Origin: Proteiniphilum sp.
Lineage (GTDB): Bacteria; Bacteroidota; Bacteroidia; Bacteroidales; Dysgonomonadaceae
DNA length: 11,597 bases
NCBI GenBank assembly: GCA_012728465.1
Contig: JAAYFB010000098.1
Location: 1-11,597, forward strand
Reading direction: 5' to 3'
Part shown: positions 6,896-11,597 of the stretch, in pieces
Layout of the letters: each line of letters opens with the position of its first letter
Position numbering within the stretch: the first letter of the stretch is position 1
The notes under the pieces: model-generated
The model's database searches: none
Told to the model about the DNA's origin: nothing
The model's input: only the letters and a program-made list of their open reading frames with translations
Translations under genes and position numbers: made by a program

Positions 6896-7480
6896 TTAAT
6901 AGTTGTTTACTATCGTTCTATTTTTCGATGACATGCCATATTTCCCTACAACCTCGCCAAGTGCATGGTAGTTTCCATATGAAAAAGCAAGTAATTGTAA
7001 TTTATCTAACATCACACGATTGGAATTGGCATCAATAAGGTCTTCTCTGATTTTTACATTTACTATTTCTGCGATAAACATATCATGAGATCCAAAATTC
7101 ATTATAGACTTTACAGAGCACTCAATATTAACTGGCGACTCAACGATGGTTGGTGCACATACCACCTTGCCAAACTCATAGGTGAGGCATGTATCTTCAA
7201 ACTTGTTTATAGACGAGCCACTATTCATTCCGCAAAAATCAAGTTCGTTTAAAAGCTGTACGGTTGTAAGGTTTATCACAAACTCCATAGATTCTTTGAT
7301 TATTTGGTGCGAGTGTCTGTTTGGTTTTATGGATATATAACATGTTGGTGGATCAGATGATAGAGTGCCCATCCAGCTAGTTGTAAATAAATTGTATTCG
7401 TCTGCACTTCGTCCACAGCTTATAATAGCTACAGGCAATGGATATATCATTGCACCTGGTTTTAAATTTCTCTTACTCAT
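6896..7480 (-). CDS. Flavin reductase-like FMN-binding protein
   Basis: A 194-residue protein from ATG 7480 that matches the flavin reductase-like / flavoredoxin group, small homodimeric split-barrel proteins that bind FMN and pass electrons from NAD(P)H or from a partner. Visible features are the opening PGAMIYPLPVAIISCG (8-23), the FMN-contact segment NLFTTSW (30-36) followed by GTLSSDPPTCYISIKPNRHSH (38-58), FVINLTT (67-73), GSHDMFIAEIV (130-140) in the core strand, and the closing YHALGEVVGKYGMS (171-184). Length is normal for the family. It lies between pyrI and metA with a 176 bp leader that contains a candidate -7 box, direct repeats and a hairpin, so it probably has its own promoter; metA 69 bp downstream may share it. 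Physiological substrate and any link to pyrimidine or methionine synthesis are unknown. Confidence 0.85.
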   Translation of the reverse strand: MSKRNLKPGAMIYPLPVAIISCGRSADEYNLFTTSWMGTLSSDPPTCYISIKPNRHSHQIIKESMEFVINLTTVQLLNELDFCGMNSGSSINKFEDTCLTYEFGKVVCAPTIVESPVNIECSVKSIMNFGSHDMFIAEIVNVKIREDLIDANSNRVMLDKLQLLAFSYGNYHALGEVVGKYGMSSKNRTIVNNY

Positions 7481-7531
7481 AAACGTTAAAAATAAAAATA
7501 ATCCTATTCGATTAATTCAAATAAAAACATA

Positions 7532-7539
7532 CAAAAATA
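7532..7539 (-). promoter_or_regulatory. Candidate -7 box for the flavin reductase-like gene
   Basis: The minus strand reads TATTTTTG, a full match to TAnnTTTG, about 50 bp before the ATG. The upstream -33 element is degenerate (TTTTAG-like rather than TTTG, at slightly long spacing). Copy 1 of the direct repeat at 7557 overlaps the region where RNA polymerase would sit. Confidence 0.4.
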
Positions 7540-7556
7540 AAAGTTTCGGATAAATG

Positions 7557-7629
7557 GGTTATCTAAAACTACTGTATAGGTTTTGGTTATCTTTAGTATG
7601 ATAGGTTTGGTAAAAAATCATACTAAGAT
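7557..7629. repeat. Imperfect direct repeat and 13-bp hairpin between pyrI and the flavin reductase gene
   Basis: GGTTATCT occurs at 7557-7564 and 7585-7592 (28 bp apart), and each copy is followed by a related block ending ATAGGTTT(T)GG. Overlapping the second copy is an inverted repeat: 7589-7602 pairs with 7617-7629 over 13 bp with one bulged T, around a 14-nt loop. No U-tract follows on either strand, so it is not a standard intrinsic terminator. It lies past the pyrI stop and upstream of the flavin reductase promoter, so it could be an operator, an mRNA 3' stabiliser for pyrBI, or both. Confidence 0.45.
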
Positions 7630-7656
7630 AGTTGCAATTATGAGTATTGAGAACTG

Positions 7657-8109
7657 TTACTTTAAGATAATGTCTTCTTTCTCCATTTTAAGTTCACAGT
7701 AATGGCATTGAAGAATTACGCGCTCCTTATCGATAACATGAAATCGGGTGTTCATTGGCTCATTGTTTGTGATGCATTTAGGGTTATTGCATTTCACAAT
7801 CTCTACAATTTCGTCGGGCAATGTAACCTTCTTCTTCTCTATAACTTCATAATTTTTAATAATGTTGAGTTTGATATTCGGAGCTACAAGTGCAATTTTA
7901 TTAACCTCTTCTTCTTCGAAAAATCTATCGGAAATCTTAATAACTCCCTTTTTTTTCATTTTTCTGCTACTAAGGTTGTTGCCAATTGTAACTCTGTTAT
8001 TCAATTTCTGCAATTGTAATATAGAGACTACTTTAAAAACAGCTTCTGTGGGAATATGATCTATTGCTGTGCCTTGTTCTAGGGCAGCCACTTGCAATTC
8101 TTTACTCAT
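7657..8109 (-). CDS. pyrI: Aspartate carbamoyltransferase regulatory chain PyrI
   Basis: This is the regulatory subunit that joins PyrB trimers into the allosteric dodecamer and binds nucleotides for feedback control of pyrimidine synthesis. The 150-residue protein (ATG 8109; E. coli 153) keeps the family layout: [16 protein letters not shown] (5-20), with Asp17-His18 in the nucleotide pocket, a VTIGNNLSS segment (40-48), KKGVIKI (53-59), with Lys58 corresponding to the allosteric-site Lys60 of E. coli, [13 protein letters not shown] (86-98), and the C-terminal zinc domain with Cys107 and Cys112 in CNNPKC plus Cys135 and Cys138 in CHYC. All four zinc cysteines are present, so assembly with PyrB is expected. 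It follows pyrB by 89 bp rather than overlapping it, and the spacer contains an inverted repeat that reaches into the pyrB stop codon. Confidence 0.95.
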   Translation of the reverse strand: MSKELQVAALEQGTAIDHIPTEAVFKVVSILQLQKLNNRVTIGNNLSSRKMKKKGVIKISDRFFEEEEVNKIALVAPNIKLNIIKNYEVIEKKKVTLPDEIVEIVKCNNPKCITNNEPMNTRFHVIDKERVILQCHYCELKMEKEDIILK

Positions 8110-8144
8110 TTTATTTTATTGCTTTTTAAGTTCTCTAACTAATG

Positions 8145-8204
8145 ATATAACACAAAAGTGTTCAAAAAGTTTAAGAACTGTAAGTTAATGTTGTTGTGTT
8201 ATAT
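8145..8204 (-). promoter_or_regulatory. Inverted repeat spanning the pyrB stop and the pyrB-pyrI gap
   Basis: ATATAACACAA (8145-8155) is the exact reverse complement of TTGTGTTATAT (8194-8204), an 11-bp perfect stem with a 38-nt loop. The distal arm includes the pyrB stop codon (8199-8201). Inside the loop GTTC/GAAC and AGTTCT/AGAACT pairings offer alternative folds with the region just before pyrI. A ribosome terminating on pyrB would melt this stem, so it may affect translation or stability of the pyrI part. No T-run follows, so it is not a plain terminator. Confidence 0.4.
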
Positions 8205-9113
8205 TTTAATACCTAGTAAATCACACATGATGGCTTGACGAGCATATACTCCATTTTCAGCTTGTTGAAAATAGTATGCTTTGGGGTTATCATCTACATC
8301 TTGATTTATTTCAGTGACTCTAGGTAGAGGATGTAATACTTTCAAATTTGGTTTTGATTCGCTAAGCATATCGTTGTAAAGCACGTAACTATCTTTTACT
8401 TTTTTGTATTCCATTAGGTCAGTAAAACGTTCACGTTGAACTCGTGTCATATATAATATGTCGGCACTATTTATTGCTTCAGGTGCAAAATCAATATATT
8501 CTGCATATTTAATACTTTTTTTGTCGCATAGTAGTTTGTACTTCTCTGGGATACGCATTTCATCGGGTGCTACAAAATTGAATATAGGGTTGAAATCTGA
8601 CAAGCCTTGAATAAGTGAATGAACTGCACGTCCATATTTTAAATCTCCAACTATTGTTATAGTTAAGTTGTCAAGTGTTCCTTGCGTTTCATATATTGTA
8701 AACAAGTCAAGCATTGTTTGTGACGGATGTTGATTAGATCCATCACCTGCGTTGATTATCGGCACTGGCGAAACTTCTGAAGCATATCTTGCCGAACCTT
8801 CAAGGTGATGTCGCATTATTATTAGATCAGCATAGTTGCCTACCATTAAAATTGTGTCTTTGAGTGATTCACCCTTTGTGGAACTACTAGTAGCTGAGTC
8901 AGAAAAACCTATTACCCTTCCACGTAGTCTGTTTACCGCAGTTTCGAAGCTTAGGCGGGTTCGTGTTGATGGCTCAAAAAAGAGACTAGCACACACTTTT
9001 CCTTGCAAAAGGTCTAGATTAGGGTTGTTTTTAAACTCCTTTGCGCTTTTCAATATTCGCAAAATATCCTCCTTGTTGTAATCTCCTATATCTACTAAGC
9101 TTTTTGGTTTCAT
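8199..9113 (-). CDS. pyrB: Aspartate carbamoyltransferase catalytic chain PyrB
   Basis: This cytoplasmic enzyme condenses carbamoyl phosphate with L-aspartate to give N-carbamoyl-L-aspartate, the second step of de novo pyrimidine synthesis. The 304-residue protein (ATG 9113; E. coli about 310) has every active-site signature: the carbamoyl-phosphate loop FEPSTRTR (46-53), STKGESL (78-84) with Lys80 matching the mobile-loop lysine, [13 protein letters not shown] (101-113), NQHPSQ (127-132) with catalytic His129, [12 protein letters not shown] (156-167) with Arg162, the aspartate-binding TRVQRERF (223-230) and HPLPR (261-265). pyrI follows 89 bp downstream, so this is the holoenzyme type with regulatory chains. 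It is separated from the tricorn homologue by a strong terminator and has a TAnnTTTG box about 46 bp upstream, so pyrB probably begins the transcript. No leader peptide or UTP-type attenuator like that of enteric pyrBI was seen. Confidence 0.97.
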   Translation of the reverse strand: MKPKSLVDIGDYNKEDILRILKSAKEFKNNPNLDLLQGKVCASLFFEPSTRTRLSFETAVNRLRGRVIGFSDSATSSSTKGESLKDTILMVGNYADLIIMRHHLEGSARYASEVSPVPIINAGDGSNQHPSQTMLDLFTIYETQGTLDNLTITIVGDLKYGRAVHSLIQGLSDFNPIFNFVAPDEMRIPEKYKLLCDKKSIKYAEYIDFAPEAINSADILYMTRVQRERFTDLMEYKKVKDSYVLYNDMLSESKPNLKVLHPLPRVTEINQDVDDNPKAYYFQQAENGVYARQAIMCDLLGIKI

Positions 9114-9124
9114 ATCACAGTGAT
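9114..9124. repeat. Short palindrome adjoining the pyrB ATG
   Basis: ATCAC-A-GTGAT, a perfect 5-bp inverted repeat with a 1-bp centre, touches the pyrB start codon. In the mRNA it would sit where the ribosome binds; as DNA it could be a small operator half-site pair. Short enough to be chance. Confidence 0.25.
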
Positions 9125-9158
9125 TATCGTTTTGTTATTCTTATGTATATTTATACTA

Positions 9159-9166
9159 CAAAAGTA
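9159..9166 (-). promoter_or_regulatory. Candidate -7 box for pyrBI
   Basis: The minus strand reads TACTTTTG, a full match to the Bacteroidota -7 consensus TAnnTTTG, 45 bp upstream of the pyrB ATG, giving a predicted leader of about 40 nt. No TTTG lies 19-21 bp further upstream (only a TTTTCG at a 12-bp spacing), so the -33 element is poor. Its position just downstream of the preceding gene's terminator supports it. Confidence 0.4.
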
Positions 9167-9233
9167 ATAATTTAAACGAAAAGTTTGACTGTTTTGCTAG
9201 TTTATGTGTTTTCTGTTTTTCTTTTTTATATAT

Positions 9234-9278
9234 AAAAATCCCCCTCCACCTTTGACAAAAATAGGGGGGAGGGGGATT
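9234..9278 (-). terminator. Strong intrinsic terminator after the tricorn homologue
   Basis: In the transcript direction, 9278-9268 (AATCCCCCTCC) pairs perfectly over 11 bp with 9247-9237 (GGAGGGGGATT), and the stem is followed at once by a T-run (9238-9234) and more A/T. The 20-nt loop can form a few extra C-G pairs. It is by far the most GC-rich hairpin in the window and lies 21 bp past the stop codon of the S41 peptidase, so it ends that transcript before pyrB. Confidence 0.85.
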
Positions 9279-9298
9279 ATAATTATAGTTGGAATATT

Positions 9299-11597
9299 TT
9301 ATTTATTCCATACTCTTGGTGCAGGAACTGGTTTTAGGGGTTTTCTATTTTTCAATTCCTTCATAACCTCTTCTATTGCTCTATCTAGTTGTTGATCTTC
9401 ACCGTTCCACTCTTTTATAGGGTCGTTGTCAATTTCAATATCTGGATCTACACCATGATTTTCTATCATCCATTCTCCTGTTTCAGCATCATAGCTGGTG
9501 AAGAAAGGAACACGAATATCCGTGCCGTCAATAAATGGAAGCGATCCAGAAATACCAACAATTCCTCCCCATGTGCGTGTGCCAATTAGTTTTCCTAAAC
9601 CAAGTGCTCTAAAGCCCCATGGGAATAAATCGCCATCGGATGCTGAGTATTTATTGATAAGACACACTTTAGGTCCTACTTGCACGGCATCTGGCACTGT
9701 TCCTATTCGAGTAGAACCACGTCGCATAGTGAGTCTGTATGGTTCGCGTGAGAGTCTTTCTAAAATCATTGGAGATACATTACCTCCACCATTGGCACGA
9801 TCGTCAATTATCAGTCCTTCTTTATCAAGTTGAGGGTAGAAGTATTTTGAAAATTCGTTCAACCCATCTACACCCATATCGGGAATATATATATATCCAA
9901 TCTTGCCACCTGATGCTTCTTCAACCTTTTTGATGTTATTTTGCACCCACTCATAGTGATATAGTGAGTATTCCTCTTTGATTGGGCTAATTATTACTTT
10001 GCGAGCACCTTCAAGGCTTGTTTTACTATTGATCATTAGCTCAGTAGGTACCCCTGCTTTGCCAACAAGTAGCGAGTACATATCATTTACCGTGTTGGTT
10101 GCTATTCCGTCTATCGCTACAATAAATTCTTTTTCGTTCACATCAATACCTGGTTCGCGAAGCGGAGAGCGAAGTTTTTGATCCCATGATTCACCTTGCA
10201 ATATTTTTTCAATTCGGAAGAATCCAGTTTTGTCACGAGATACTTCGGCTCCTAGAAGACCTAAGTCTATTTTTTTTGCTCGTTCTGTTTCACCTGGATT
10301 TACGTAAGCATGGCCAACATTAAGTTCACCGATCATTTCACCTATCAAATAGTTGAGGTCTAATCTTGTTTTTACGTATGGGAGCATCACAGCATACTTT
10401 TCTTTCATAGCTTTCCAGTCCACACCATGCATATTCTCAAGATAGAAGCCATCACGATATACACGCCATGCTTCGTCATAAATTTGTGCCCATTCTTTTT
10501 GATAATCGGTAGTAATTTTCATGTTTGATAGGTTCACAGCATTACTGAAGTTAACCTTGCCAGTTGGTATATTATCTACATATAATTCTCGTCCTTTAAA
10601 GAATAGAGCCTTTTTGCTTCCAGACATCACGTTCATGCTTGCACCTTCGGCCACTACATCCTCTTTCTGTTTGTTGATATCATACATATGTACAGACCCA
10701 CCCTTTGAATAATATAGCTTGTCATTATTCATGAAGAACCCATAATAATAACTTGCAGATACAGGCACTCTTACTATTCTGTCAGTGATTCCTTCGATAT
10801 CTATACGAACAGTGTTCGTTGTGTCTTTTTCAACAGATTTAGTATCATCATTCACTACTGCATCTTTTTCTAAAAAGGGAGATGGTGTATCTTTCTTTAA
10901 TAAGCTTAGATATACTCCATTTGTGTTACTGTATGTATGGTTCCACTCTTTTGATCCATATGAAGGATTAAAGTCTCTAGACGATGCAAATATAATATAT
11001 TTTCCATCCTCGCTAAATGTTGAGTTGTACGATTCGTACCACTTGTCGGTAATGGCATACTCTTTTTTAGTATCAATATTTAATACATAAACAACATTAA
11101 AGTCGTTTGATTCTTTTCTAGTATATGTCAACCATTTGCTGTCGGGCGAAAAGCTTACTCCTGATGGTTCGCCTACGGGGTCTTGCAATAGAGTAGTTAC
11201 CTTTTTAGATGCAATATCAAGATGATTTATTTTGTTATTTCTGTCAGTATATACTATAGACTTAGAGTCGGGACTCCAAATAAGTGACCGAATGTAAGTA
11301 TTGTTGTTTTTAGTAAGTTGTATCGGTTCAATCTTGTTTATATCTTGTATGTATATCTCAGTTTCACCAGTTGCATCGGAGATGTAAGCTATATGTTTTC
11401 CGTCTGGAGACCATTTTGCTCCACGATCGTGTGCACCTGGGCTTAATGTAATATTTTTAGTTACTCCCTTGTCAGATGGTACATTAAAAATCTCTCCTCT
11501 AGCAGTAATTGCTAATCGCTCGCCATCGGGTGATAGGCTTGCGTTGTTTACATATTTGCTAGCATCTTTTATTTCACTTCTGGCATATATATTGTCA
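9299..11597 (-). CDS. Tricorn protease homologue, S41 family (5' end outside window)
   Basis: The reading frame stays open without a stop from 11597 down to TAA at 9299, so about 765 C-terminal residues are visible and the N-terminus is missing; a TTG at 11188 is internal and not the start. The first part is a WD40-like/PD40 beta-propeller with repeated SPDG-type turns (LSPDGERLAI, WSPDGKHIAY, WSPDSKSIVY, FSPDSKWLTY, FSEDGKYIIF), as in tricorn proteases. After a linker (about 225-345) comes the tricorn C1 region, a PDZ-like segment (about 440-535) and the S41 peptidase core. Likely catalytic residues in visible-fragment numbering are His429 (NVGHAY), Ser653 (YSASDGD) and Glu712 (IENHGVDPD), with the oxyanion GGGN loop near 603-606. 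Tricorn enzymes degrade peptides; in Bacteroidota the homologues run to about 1,050-1,100 residues, so roughly a quarter is absent. It ends at a strong terminator. Confidence 0.92.
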   Translation of the reverse strand, partial: DNIYARSEIKDASKYVNNASLSPDGERLAITARGEIFNVPSDKGVTKNITLSPGAHDRGAKWSPDGKHIAYISDATGETEIYIQDINKIEPIQLTKNNNTYIRSLIWSPDSKSIVYTDRNNKINHLDIASKKVTTLLQDPVGEPSGVSFSPDSKWLTYTRKESNDFNVVYVLNIDTKKEYAITDKWYESYNSTFSEDGKYIIFASSRDFNPSYGSKEWNHTYSNTNGVYLSLLKKDTPSPFLEKDAVVNDDTKSVEKDTTNTVRIDIEGITDRIVRVPVSASYYYGFFMNNDKLYYSKGGSVHMYDINKQKEDVVAEGASMNVMSGSKKALFFKGRELYVDNIPTGKVNFSNAVNLSNMKITTDYQKEWAQIYDEAWRVYRDGFYLENMHGVDWKAMKEKYAVMLPYVKTRLDLNYLIGEMIGELNVGHAYVNPGETERAKKIDLGLLGAEVSRDKTGFFRIEKILQGESWDQKLRSPLREPGIDVNEKEFIVAIDGIATNTVNDMYSLLVGKAGVPTELMINSKTSLEGARKVIISPIKEEYSLYHYEWVQNNIKKVEEASGGKIGYIYIPDMGVDGLNEFSKYFYPQLDKEGLIIDDRANGGGNVSPMILERLSREPYRLTMRRGSTRIGTVPDAVQVGPKVCLINKYSASDGDLFPWGFRALGLGKLIGTRTWGGIVGISGSLPFIDGTDIRVPFFTSYDAETGEWMIENHGVDPDIEIDNDPIKEWNGEDQQLDRAIEEVMKELKNRKPLKPVPAPRVWNK

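Noticed and set aside
11186..11188. TTG at 11188 as the start of the S41 peptidase
   Set aside because: The frame continues upstream without a stop to the window edge and encodes further beta-propeller repeats, so this codon is an internal Leu.

Overview
The window reads as an AT-rich chromosomal segment from a member of the Bacteroidota, most likely order Bacteroidales. Four things point there: a separate PyrB plus PyrI aspartate carbamoyltransferase pair, a 'putative porin' of the Bacteroidota Porin_10 type, secreted proteins whose signal peptides end in a short Phe-Gly-Gln stretch, and A-rich leaders without Shine-Dalgarno motifs but with matches to the Bacteroidota -7 box TAnnTTTG. All nine supported genes lie on the minus strand, so transcription runs from high to low coordinates. 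No tRNA, rRNA, insertion sequence or CRISPR array was seen.

In transcription order: (i) 11597-9299 is a tricorn-protease homologue (S41 family) whose N-terminus lies beyond the right edge; it ends at a strong GC-rich terminator (about 9234-9278). (ii) 9113-7657 is pyrB then pyrI, the catalytic and regulatory chains of aspartate carbamoyltransferase, separated by 89 bp that can pair across the pyrB stop codon. (iii) 7480-6896 is a flavin reductase-like FMN protein with its own candidate -7 box, preceded by an imperfect direct repeat and a long hairpin. (iv) 6826-5891 is MetA, which acylates homoserine in methionine synthesis; it carries Glu111, the residue that predicts acetyl-CoA rather than succinyl-CoA use. 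A terminator-like hairpin follows. (v) 5785-3728 is the putative outer-membrane porin, followed 29 bp later by a membrane-anchored solute-binding-like protein (3698-2877); the two look co-transcribed and cell-envelope related.

The left end has a more accessory character. After a 294 bp gap holding a terminator-like hairpin comes a small secreted protein of unknown function (2582-1950), then a secreted DUF4419-type protein (1876-218) with a duplicated C-terminal module. Just beyond its stop codon is a 135 bp imperfect inverted repeat with internal hairpins (79-213). This resembles the organisation of integron attC-like sites and is the least ordinary structure in the window.

Most of the window is therefore core metabolism and envelope genes. 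I found no convincing new multi-gene system. The parts most worth a second look are the inverted-repeat element, the structured intergenic regions around pyrBI and the porin start, and the two unexplained secreted proteins.
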